From Atriophallophorus winterbourni (Eukaryota > Platyhelminthes > Trematoda > Plagiorchiida > Microphallidae): DNA of 64,000 bases. Every line of letters begins with the position of its first letter. Position 1 is the stretch's first letter. Shown here in pieces: positions 22,887-35,100 of this stretch. Below the pieces are notes generated by a model, which had not been told where the DNA came from, did no database searches, and saw only the letters and a program-made list of their open reading frames with translations. The DNA lies in NCBI GenBank assembly GCA_013407085.1, contig JACCGJ010000555.1:1-64000 (forward strand), written 5' to 3'. A program made the translations under genes and the position numbers.

Positions 22887-23199
22887 TCAAGAACTCTTCT
22901 CCGGGGACTGACCGAATGATTCGTGTTCCACTCGGTAGTCCGATTTGGCGCGAACAAACTCTCTGGCAACCTCGTCCGTTTGCAATCGTTGTGAGAGCAC
23001 GCGCAACACGGTCCATCCGGTTTCCAGATAGTGAAGTCGTTTCCCCAACGGAAGACGTAACGGCGTTGCGCCCAAATTCAATGCCCTGGACAAGGAGAGA
23101 ACAGTGACCCCAACGAGGCGGTCACTGCGTCCAAAGCAATAATCTTTCACGGCGAAATGGAGTTCGTACCATTCGGGATCACCTTGACTGGAAAGATAG
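22887..23199 (-). CDS. UNC13: UNC13 last exon: second half of C-terminal C2 domain and stop
   Basis: Acceptor TTCGCCCCACAG just above 23199; the single leading C completes a TTC codon with the TT left by the 27947-28109 exon. It encodes [51 protein letters not shown] and [20 protein letters not shown]. Mammalian Munc13 ends with the same series (CVKDYCFAREDRTVG, WLPLGRRI, GLTVLRILSQR, NDEVAKEFVKLKSD). The stop TGA is at 22889-22887. Confidence 0.95.
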
Positions 23200-26100
23200 C
23201 TGTGGGGCGAAAAGGAGCTGGGTCACGTCTCGCGGAAATGGACCTTCTTGGCAGAGTGTAAAAGTAGCATGATTGTGCTAGGGAGTATGTGCCACAAAAT
23301 AACGTATGATGTATGGATCATATTATTTACGGGCAACAAACACGCACATTTATAATCCCGTTTCAAGTAGCGAGCATTGTGTGCTAGTGAACAGTTATCG
23401 TCAGATAGTTACCATATAAAATAATATTCATGACGGCGTCTTTCCTGTGATAAAAGGAGATTAAATCGCGATGCCTTTAATCAACAGTTTCATGCTAGTC
23501 GGTTCACGTTTTGCCGCATGATGGTTAGTCAAAAATACCTTGTTCATCTTGGAGCAAATACACGAAGTCGTGTTACAGAGATAACCCCATGGTGTCCATT
23601 CTTAAACCTAATCATGCTGCTTTCATCTTAAGTGTACTGCTGACTTGGCGCAGGGGATGTGAGCAGTCCACGAACTAGTACTTTATTCTAATATCTCATA
23701 TCTACTGCAAGAATCAATCAACTCGAATTTAAACAATGTTTGGTCTGAAGAAAGATTAAGCTATTTATTTGCCCAAACATTGAATGGCGAAAGGCGTATT
23801 GTGAAAACTCCATGCTGTCAACTGTGAAGGAAGAGGTAGGTGCCTTGAGACTTCCTACCATCTATGGCGTTCGAAGGCTGGGACGTGACTGAATATAAAT
23901 CTGCAGCGATCTTGTCTACGATATACGGGCTTGGGTTAGCTTGATGCGAACCCACCTGAAGCTGGCTAAACGAGCCCTGAAGCAAGACGCACAAAAGTCA
24001 AAGTAATTAAACAAGATATACCTCAATGCCACTGCTAATAAGATTGACAGCCAATCTTTAAATGACTGATCCAAACAGCGGATCTAATTCAATCGATCTG
24101 ATGAATGGGATTTTTCGGATTGCCCATATTTCATGCAACTTTATGTTTGTTGGCATCCTTCGGTCGATGTCAACCATGGATGTACATCACAATCGCGTGA
24201 TTGTTTTCATGTTCCACGGCTTTTAGAATGACTAAACAGTCCGATTTGGGAGTAACATTCTCTCCGTGCAGCGCTCGCAACGATAGGCAGAACTCGGTCG
24301 ATCGGCGGCATGATCTGCGTTCAGCAACGAAAGGCTATATCTACTTTTCCCCAGCCTGCAGATGGAGCGGATGGGGCAGAAATATCCACAATCTTGCGCT
24401 CCGCACTGATACGAAATTAAATAGTTTTTATTCACTTTATACCTACTAGTTAATTAGATTTTTGTTTTTCTTCAAACATAGCCTTAGCCCCGTTAGTTAT
24501 GTAATTTTACGTATGTGGGCAGCTGTGTTAACTGACCTTGACTGTGTTCACTTGTATCAGATTGATGTGGATACACACTGTGAGGAAAATGGACACTGAT
24601 CGTGGTCATTCCCACGAGACGTGACACACTGTAGGCGTGCTATAGACTGTTTAACAGTAAGGTCAAATCATCCTTGGTCTGACGAAGCTTCTGTGTCAGA
24701 AGTGAAACGTTACCCAAAAAACTACTCTAACAGATTGCACTCAAATTTCCTTGCATTGTGAATACACGATCTGTCCCAAACATATTCCAATCGATTGCTG
24801 ACAATTTTCCATTATGTATGTGTGACCGATCACACGTTCAGAAGCAGAGCGAAAAAATACCGAACAGCGTGGGAGCAAGAACACACCCTTGTTTCACGCC
24901 TCGGCGAATTTCAAAGGCTTCTGAACTGAAACCGTTAAAATGGACTGAGCCTTTCGTGCCTGAGTGGAATGAAATAACGAGTTTTAGCAGTCTTTGGGGG
25001 GCAGCCTATTAGATCAAGCATTTTGAAAAGACCCTCCCTGCTGACATAGTCGAACGCCTTCGTTAAATCAATAAAAACAGCGTATAATGGCATACGATGT
25101 TCCCGATACTTTTATTGAATTTTTCTCAGGGAGAATATCATGTCAACGGTTGATCTTTCCTTGCGGAAGACAAATTGAGATTCGGAGTAAACTCTATCAG
25201 CTAAAACTTGCAGCCGGATCTGTAAGATTTTAGCAAACAATGTGCCTACAACATCCAGAAGGGAGATTTCTCTGTAATTGCTGCAGTCGCCTCTATCTCC
25301 TTTATTCTTGAATAGCGTGATGATCTTTGTGTCTCGCATCTCTTGTGGGACAAACTCTTTCTGCCAGCGCTGAAGAAGCAAATGGTGAAGCGGTTGTAAT
25401 AATGCTGCTCTACCGCAGTTGATGAGCTCAGGTGGAATTCCGTCGTCACCAGGGGCCTTCCCATTCGCTAAGCGGTCGATTGCTCTATTGAGCTCATCAA
25501 GAGTAGGGAGAGTATCTAGATATTCAATAGTCGGCAACCGCTCGACATTTTCAAATACATGTGGTAAAACCGTACTCTCCCTAGAGTAGAGAGAGGAGAA
25601 GTGCTCTACACATCTTTCCATCTGCTGAGTTTTGTCCACAATCGGGTCACCAGATACAGACTTAATGGGAGCCGTGTTAAGTTTGTTTGGACGAATGGCT
25701 CTCTTGATCCCATCATACATGTGGTGAAAATTTCCAGTATCCGCAGCTTTTTGGATACTAAGGCTAATTTCTGTCCAGTAGTCATTTGCACATCGCCTTG
25801 CAGTCTGTTGGACAATAATTATAGCTGCCCTAAGAAGACGTAAGTTTTCATATGTTGACATGGCTTTGAACCTCAAAAATGCTGACCGTTTCTCTTCCAA
25901 CACAGCAGTCATCTCAGAAGCATTTGCTTAGAACCAGTCGCTTATTCGAGCTTTCTTCGGACCGGAAGTGGAAAGTGCGACTCGTCATATGCAGCTTTTT
26001 ATCAATTCCCAGATTTCTGAAGCAGATTCAAGTGGGGTTGTCTTGTTGAACTCGTCCGTGAAGGCTTTTGCGAATCTCGCAGTTAGATTAGGTTCGCACA

Positions 26101-29100
26101 TGCGAGTGACGTCTATCCTAGGCTTAGCAGACAATTTGGTGCGGCACGATTTTGAGGACTGTTGTGAGGTTATGGAAAAAGCGTGTTTTTCAGCAGGCGT
26201 CGCAGAGAGCGTCGGTGCATAAGCGTCGACCAACGTAATAGTACCAGTAATGCACTTCAGATTTAGAGACCAAATGCGTTAGCTCCCGCTGCTGCTCGGT
26301 TCTATTGCTTTTGGTATGCTTTTTCGCACGCCAAGCCTAACTCCATACAGTCGAGGCTCATCAGAGCCCATTCCTTTCCAAACAAATGTGTAATCTCTTT
26401 CTGTTAGCATACCAGTGTCTGGTAATCGCGTCTCTTGCAGGGCAGCCACGTTGACCTTCAGCCTTTTAGCTCATTGTTCATCACATCTGACTTTCTTACG
26501 CCTCTGATATTCGAGACGTCGTCGTGAAATCCTGGGAGCATGGACCAGTTTCCAAGTTTCAAATCTGACCTTACAACTACACACCACAAAAAGTAATTAA
26601 TTTGGAATTATAATCTCAAATAGCAAATCGTAATTTATGGACAAACTGGGCGAGAGATACAGCATTCACGCGTTCAGAGTGCGCCAAAAGTTGGGCTTGC
26701 AAAAACTTTATTTTACTGTCTGACGCATTAAGTTTGGAGTGTCTAGATAACATCAGAATGGCTTGAAAAGTCAGATATTACGTCTCAGCCATGAATACAA
26801 CTTTTTCAAACTTTTTTGAGAGTAGATCGCTCAACACGTCATGAAATTAAGAAAAAATCATGACACCAATGTTTCTAGCGTTTGGAATCGTATTCACCGT
26901 TTGCATACGTAGCAAATTTATCTTTGTGTAAGAAACCTCATATTGTGGAAATTGTGAGTTGAATACATTGTGATGATCTGAGCAAGCAAATACCGAATTC
27001 AAGAAAACTTTCGGTCGGAATTAGGCTCTATTTAATTCACAATAAATCATTGCTTGCTGCTAAATTGCTAAGAATATTAGCGACAATTCGTGAATACTCA
27101 TTTTCTTGTTTATAAATAATGTGACATTCTGCTACCCATGATACCCGTGCACTTTAACTAGCTATCGGATTTAATAATATTTAAGCTCATGCAATCTGAG
27201 GGTACAGCTTGATGGGGTTCGAGAACGGCCATTGTGATCGAATTGCTATCCCTTTGAATAGAGCAGCACAACCAAACTTGCTATTTGTAAAAATTGTCTG
27301 TGAGATTATCCGTATCAAGTGGTGTTACTCTAGTATGTGCGAGGTTCAACATACACTCAGAAATGATAATCAATTTTACCATGTGCATGTCCTGTGTTCA
27401 CCGTATCCTGCGCCCCACGTGACGCTTCAGTTTAGCGGAACAGTTTGGGTCATGTTAGAATATATCCTACAGTTCCATTTAGTCTATGACTCTTGAAAGG
27501 GCTTTAAAACCAGTATTTTTTTTCTGTTTTTCGCTGCTAACGACCTTGCTAGGGTTATAAGCACCGCAAGCATTCCGTTGATTTATATGCCTCATGAAAA
27601 AAACAACATAAACAATGCTTCCTTTTGAACCGGCACTCGTAGGGACTAGCGTTCCACATAAAATAACCTGTAAAACTTGAGGATCGCGAAGGATTTCATG
27701 TAAGAAGATAGAAATAGAACTGATCAACTTTGAAAATACGAAAATGTTATTTATGAACGTGCGTCATTTAGTTGCGACTAAATCTCTCTTCGCCTCCTCG
27801 AGGCTCAGCAATCCATACCCTCAGGTAGACATTAACAATGAATCAAGGAATCCAGGCTGACGGACCAAAATGTATAGAGAATTAGAGCCAAGCGTGCAGA
27901 GGAATACACTAGAGCGAGGTTTGTTTAAAAATGTTTGCTGACTTACAAAACAATCGATTCGTTGTACGATGGCATATTTGTGGAGGACTTCGATTTGGTG
28001 GCGGCTTTTCTCTTGCGGTCGGCCAACAATGGCCCAAAAAGGTACACCTCCACGAATGGTCGGAATACGCCCGTTGTGACGGACCATTGCAAATCTGAAG
28101 CTGTGAGCACTGCAAACACGCAAATGTTAAAAAGTTTAGTTTTAATGGGATGGCATATTAGTGTAACAGAAACGGAATTTCGAAAAGACGGTTAAACATA
28201 TTAACCCTACTACGATAGTGTCGTTTCCGCTAGTTGTGTTGGAAAAGATATACGTGAAAGGAAGCCAACTCTTAGATTAGTCCCATCCTTTGCAGTTGTT
28301 AGGAGGGCACCCTATTAACGAATAAAACAACCCGGATTACCCGATGTACCAAAGTCGCAACGGAGAGAAATCGGGGATTCCTGGAGTCGGAGCTTGGCAA
28401 GGTTTTCATCTGGGACTTGACGCGCCCTCTCACAGCTGTCAACGATAATGTTGTCATGAGCGAATACGTCCGATACCAATGAATCCCCGATTTCTCTCTG
28501 TTCCGACTTTGGTCGATAAGGTAATCCGGCTTGTTTTATTCGTTATGAGGATGCCCTCTTAACAGCAGTAAAGAACTGGAAGTTTTTCAAAATTGATCCA
28601 TGACAATAGGCGACTCTAAAACACAGAATACAACGGAAAACAGACCAACGGCATCAAATTCAAAACGGTTTGTTCAAGAAACAATATAAAACACCAGATA
28701 AAGGTTTTGACCGACCAGTACTACGCAGAGATGTTGATATTTCTCAATGAGCCTGACATGATTTTATCCAACTTTATACCCGTTCGAAGCGGTAAATGTA
28801 AGAACCTGAGCTTGTGCACAAGATGATCACTCCGACCGAGGGGGCAATGCAGTCAACACTCTCAACTGCCTTTGTCTTGGAAGTAAGGATTAAATTCAAA
28901 ACGAACAGCAAATCTGATCCACTTCTGTGAGTAAAGTCGGATACATGGTTATGCAGTGGAAACGTGTCGATCAGCTCCCGGAATGTATGATCGAGTGTGT
29001 GTAGAGGATGATCTGATTAGACAAAGAGATGGGGAAGGTTGTACTCCCCCATGACCAGTAAGTGGTGAGATTCGCATCTCTCCGGCGTACTTTATAGCTT

Positions 29101-32100
29101 CTAACAATCTGCTGTTTTGAGCATTCGTCGAGGCTGGACGGCGATGTATTATGTCGACGATTAAGTCGGCCTATGACTCCTGTGCAAGGGTACACCAGAT
29201 GTTATCTTATGCTTCAAGTTTGAAATCGAGAATCTTCATGCACTGAAGACGTATTTGACCGTATAGGGCCACACCACCAACTTTTCGCGAGCGATCGTTC
29301 CGTAATAGTATGATGTTGGGGATCGACAGTTCGCATTCAGTCATGCAAGATTGAAACCAGGTTTCAATAACAGCGACGAGGTCGGGTGAGCATCGTTTGC
29401 ACAGCCCGGTTAGTTCAGTCAAATTATTGAACAAACTTTGGGCATTCGCATAGAGACATTTGAGTGATCTTCAGCACGATTTGTCCGTAACGGTGTTAAT
29501 TTATCCGACGCTGTCGACGTACAGGTTTAGTTCAGATCGGACAGCATTCGTCAGGTTACTTGACAAAAATGCCACCATAAGTGGATTTGAACCTTTTTCT
29601 TGATAGTTCGGCGATCAAGGTATCCTGTACGAGTCACCTACCACCGAATTTTGGGAACCGATAGTCTCGGTAACAAATGACCACTGCTAACGATCGTTCT
29701 CTTTTCTTTCTTAAACCGTTGTGGCCCTTGTATTTTCGGAACGTCAAGCAGAATAACACTCTTCCATGATGCTTGATCCCGACCATTTGGTTTCGTTATC
29801 TATCCCACCGTGGTACGTCGGCATATATATGGTTGTGTGAGTCACTTTGTGCTCGGAGCATTTTACATGTCCTATTCCTAAGCAATCGTGGTTTTGTTTT
29901 TATTCGGGGACTTCGGGTGACGAGCAAGCCGAGTTACCGACGACGGGTACATAACATCTAAACCAATTCGACTGCCCATTAGTCCAATTTTCAAGGTCAT
30001 GTTTTTGCCTTGCTTGAAACAGCATGACTTCTGACTCAGGAATATTGGTGTAGATTACGCTTAAAGTTTTTCCGTGATTTATAGAATTTTTGGGCTCCTT
30101 ATGATGTGAAATGCTTTTGTTCAGAACAATTACCTGCTTTAGTCACCATCAGGGCAAATGTTGGCTTGTTAGTGAGACGCATGCACTACGGGCTTTTTTG
30201 TAGTAACATCTGAGTCAGGAATCAAAGGTCTATTAATGACGTTTTTATCAGTTCAGTCGATTGTTGAATCAATGGTTCCAGTCCATTTAAACGCGTTTAA
30301 ATTTCATTGTCAGCAGTGTTTGCCTCAGAGAATGTCACTGTTGTTCTTGCTTTGCATTCCTTACAGACTTAACAAACGCCAAGACAAATATCTCCATTAA
30401 TACTCGATACTAAATCTGAGGTCAGCGATTTATCGCATTTTGCATGCACTGTTGACAAGCAAGCGTAACACGTGACAGACCTCGAGTTTATCGACTTCAG
30501 GCAAACCGTTCACGTGCAGCCCGATGCGCTTTGCTTTTTTTCGGGGTCATCCGGTCAGGGTTGTGAGCAGGACTATTCAGTGGTTTGTGCACAAGCAATG
30601 GTTCTGTCGAGCGATCGATGATGAATATCGTGAGCGCGATAAAAAGCGGTGTTCACGAATGAGAACAAAATCAGAATTGAATCCGACGATATGCTTCGGT
30701 AGTTGATCGCATGATTTTGAATATATAACCTGACGATGACGTTAATCCTCTTGAGGACTTGAATAGTATTAACAGCATTTCACGCGTAGATCAAATATGG
30801 GAAAATCACATTAAATCCGAATTTGCTCGTATTATTGAATACCGCTGCAAGAGTTGTATATCCAGAAAGCTGAATTTGAGCGGAGTTCAACAAAGTATAA
30901 TGTATCCACGTGCGTTTAAGTGTAAGAAGAGTATATCCTGATAACCAGCATCTCAAAATAATGCGACCACACGGCGCGTATGGATAAAGTATACGCGGTG
31001 ATGTGTGCAAGCTGGTGGTGATGGAATCGCTTTCCATGCGATTTAGCACGCAAACAAGCACAAAACAAAGCTGGGCCATGAATCCAAAGTTCAGTGAGGC
31101 ACGATTGATATTTGCCGAAATCTACACTCAAAATCTACTTGTAACAGCCAGGCATCTAGTCTCCCACAATGCACATCTGAACAAGAAAACATTAAAATAA
31201 TGATAAAGAACAAACAATGTTCAAAGCACTGTTGCCAACATCTCATACAGTAAACCATGGGGTTCAACATAAGAACAGATAGCAGCCGGCGGAGAAATGT
31301 AAAAAAGCATCTTTGTACTGCATTAGGATTCAAAAACATAATATCTTCGTCTACATCTATTAAGGACAAGAAAAACGGGTGCTGTAAACGACGATCAGTG
31401 GCTGTGTGTAAGGTCCAGCATCTAAATCACCGAATGTTTCCGGTTTTAAAGGATTTACACTACTAAAATCGTAAAAGTATCGCTTTATACCTTTGACGTT
31501 CACTTTGTATTCCCCGGTACCCGGATGTTTGAATATTTCAACTTGTACGGTGAGAAATCCAACTGGGTCTTCTTCCGCAAACATATCTGTTGAATAAATA
31601 AGAAATAATAAGAAAATGATGCCACTCTAGATCACGAGAATGCCGATAATAATAGATTTCTAATTGTTAACTCTATAAATTAAATATTAACGAGAACGTA
31701 AAACTGAAAGAATCAAGGGCTTTGCTTAGTTCCGGTTTCTTTAGCACAAGGCTAACATTGTGATATGCTTTTACCTACTAGACTGGGTTTCGGACTGTTG
31801 CAGATATTAGCACCCAATGTAGTGTTGCTCTCGCAATTTCAAAACGAATTTTACACACATTATGCAAGTGCGAAGTGCATTAGCAATTAGTGTTAGCTTT
31901 CGGGTGATATATGGAATACTAATCTTCGGAACAATACAAGATTAGGAAGCACCAAAAGCCCGACAGCTGCAATCGTAAACTCGTAATAATTCGGGTTTTT
32001 TGACAGATTGTATTAGAACGGTTCAAGCGACAACCTTCACAGTCGCTATCGAACGGTATGTAATTCTTCGAGATCGGTTTAATGATCCCAGCGTGGTGAG

Positions 32101-35100
32101 GGATTGAATTGAAGCGCTTAGCACGAAATCGTTTGACGAATTAAATTAAATTGACAACCGGGACAGATATTGCAAAGAAATTTGAGTGCAATCGGTTAGA
32201 GTAGTTTTGGGGTAACGTTTCACGTGTTTACATAGGGTAGACTTCCAGAGAAATTCACACTAGAATCGAAGAACACCGAAAGCGTGTTCGGAGACTGTCC
32301 CGGGATGCGAGGGAATATCAATACCTTATTCGTGATTCCCCTTGGCGGGAGCACGCTTTTAGATACGGGCCACAGCGTTCGATTGTAGACATGTGGCAAT
32401 ATTGAAAGCGCGGGTATTTAACCGTATAGCGAACGCCTACATGCGAGGCGGTCGAAATTGCCAAGACTTTGGTGGGGCAAAAATCTCCACAATCTGGCGC
32501 TCATCACTGGTGCGAAGGTAAATAGTTGTTATGCACATTTATACCTACTAGTTAATTAAATTTTTGTTTTTTCTTCAAAAATAGCTTAGCCCCGATAGTT
32601 ATGTACTTTTACGCATGTGGGCCGCCTACCTTGAATGTGTTCGCTTGTATTAGATTGATGTGGATACACATTAGTAGGCAAATCGACCACTGATCCGGGT
32701 CATTCCAACGAGACGTGACACACTGTAGGCGNNNNNNNNNNNNNNNNNNNNNNNNNNNNNNNNNNNNNNNNNNNNNNNNNNNNNNNNNNNNNNNNNNNNN
32801 NNNNNNNNNNNNNNNNNNNNNNNNNNNNNNNNNNNNNNNNNNNNNNNNNNNNNNNNNNNNNNNNNNNNNNNNNNNNNNNNNNNNNNNNNNNNNNNNNNNN
32901 NNNNNNNNNNNNNNNNNNNNNNNNNNNNNNNNNNNNNNNNNNNNNNNNNNNNNNNNNNNNNNNNNNNNNNNNNNNNNNNNNNNNNNNNNNNNNNNNNNNN
33001 NNNNNNNNNNNNNNNNNNNNNNNNNNNNNNNNNNNNNNNNNNNNNNNNNNNNNNNNNNNNNNNNNNNNNNNNNNNNNNNNNNNNNNNNNNNNNNNNNNNN
33101 NNNNNNNNNNNNNNNNNNNNNNNNNNNNNNNNNNNNNNNNNNNNNNNNNNNNNNNNNNNNNNNNNNNNNNNNNNNNNNNNNNNNNNNNNNNNNNNNNNNN
33201 NNNNNNNNNNNNNNNNNNNNNNNNNNNNNNNNNNNNNNNNNNNNNNNNNNNNNNNNNNNNNNNNNNNNNNNNNNNNNNNNNNNNNNNNNNNNNNNNNNNN
33301 NNNNNNNNNNNNNNNNNNNNNNNNNNNNNNNNNNNNNNNNNNNNNNNNNNNNNNNNNNNNNNNNNNNNNNNNNNNNNNNNNNNNNNNNNNNNNNNNNNNN
33401 NNNNNNNNNNNNNNNNNNNNNNNNNNNNNNNNNNNNNNNNNNNNNNNNNNNNNNNNNNNNNNNNNNNNNNNNNNNNNNNNNNNNNNNNNNNNNNNNNNNN
33501 NNNNNNNNNNNNNNNNNNNNNNNNNNNNNNNNNNNNNNNNNNNNNNNNNNNNNNNNNNNNNNNNNNNNNNNNNNNNNNNNNNNNNNNNNNNNNNNNNNNN
33601 NNNNNNNNNNNNNNNNNNNNNNNNNNNNNNNNNNNNNNNNNNNNNNNNNNNNNNNNNNNNNNNNNNNNNNNNNNNNNNNNNNNNNNNNNNNNNNNNNNNN
33701 NNNNNNNNNNNNNNNNNNNNNNNNNNNNNNNTTGCACTCAAATTTCTTTGCGTTATGAATACACGATCGGTCCCAAACATATTCTAATCGATTGCGGGAC
33801 CTATATGTTTTAAGTCAGTGCTGTGGTCGCTTTATCTGTTTAAATGAGATAGGCGTCGTGTATTTTGGTAGTTGTTTTGTGTGTAATGAACGCGTTTAAC
33901 CAATCGGCTTCTCTTGTGTTGTGTTGACTTGTGTGTGAGTGCGATTAGCATTGGACTGGTTGACCTATGGGATGAATCGAGATGCACTCAGTGAGTGTGA
34001 AACTCGCAGCCGGTGCAAACAACATGATAGTTGTCCTCCGATGACCTGACCGCTCCCTCCACCTACTACACTCTGTATGATGAACATCTGGGCTATGCAT
34101 GTTTCCCGAAAGGTGTAAGCGCAATGGGATTCGGAATTTGGTCGTCCGTTTGAAAGTTCAACGCCCTATCATTTCTGGTATTGTGCCTAAGCACACACGA
34201 ATCAATCATTTCTCAACGCAAAGATAGGGTCTAAATAGCAACAGCCACCAAGATATATATCAGCTAAAACGGGCGTTCTACATATCATATGGACCAAGGA
34301 CGTTTAAACCAATGCTCGAAATCCACCAATTAGTTCTTGCATCCAATATATTTCCCGTGTAAAATTCATGGTTTACACGTTTTCAACAGATGTCACCATC
34401 GTTGTTTGTCAACCAATTTCGTCTGCAATCAGATGAGAAGTTCATTCATTTCAGCCCATGACACCTAATCTTCAAACATTCAAATAATGCTGATTATGTG
34501 GAGCTTGGTAACTCGCCCATTGTAGCGAACTTTCTATACAACTGTCGCTTACCTTGCCTACAAACTGTTTCAATTCACCTAGCAATGCCCAAACCCAAAA
34601 TACTGCAAATATTTGTTTCCTTCGAATCTTGTACAAGCTGAAATGGATTAAAAACCAGTTTCCTACCATTTTTGGAACCTGGAACTTATAATAGAGCTTT
34701 GCATGGTCGGTTGGAGACTTGCACGAAAACCCCTTAACTTATCTGATCAAATCCGATGAAGCGAAACGACACCAAAAATAGATTCCTGACACATGGATGC
34801 GATTAAGGTTTGCAATTTGAAATGTGACCGAATTTTAGGAACGATCCCATGAGAAATATCGTTACAAAGCAACCGAGAAAGAGTATATTTATATTTCTTT
34901 GAGTTGACATAGTGAAACAAAACTAAAAGCGTTTTTGGGCACCGTTTCACTTCTGACACAGAAGCTTCGTCAGACCAAGGGTGATAGTCAGGACAGGGAA
35001 CATGATTAAGTAGCAGTTAACCCACCACCACTTATTTGACCTTACCGCTAAACAGTCTATAGTGGGAATGACCAGGATCAGTAGTCCATTTTCCTCACAG

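Noticed and set aside
32671..33780. Very long ORFs across 32.7-33.7 kb and 47.3-48.6 kb
   Set aside because: They consist of undetermined bases in the two assembly gaps.
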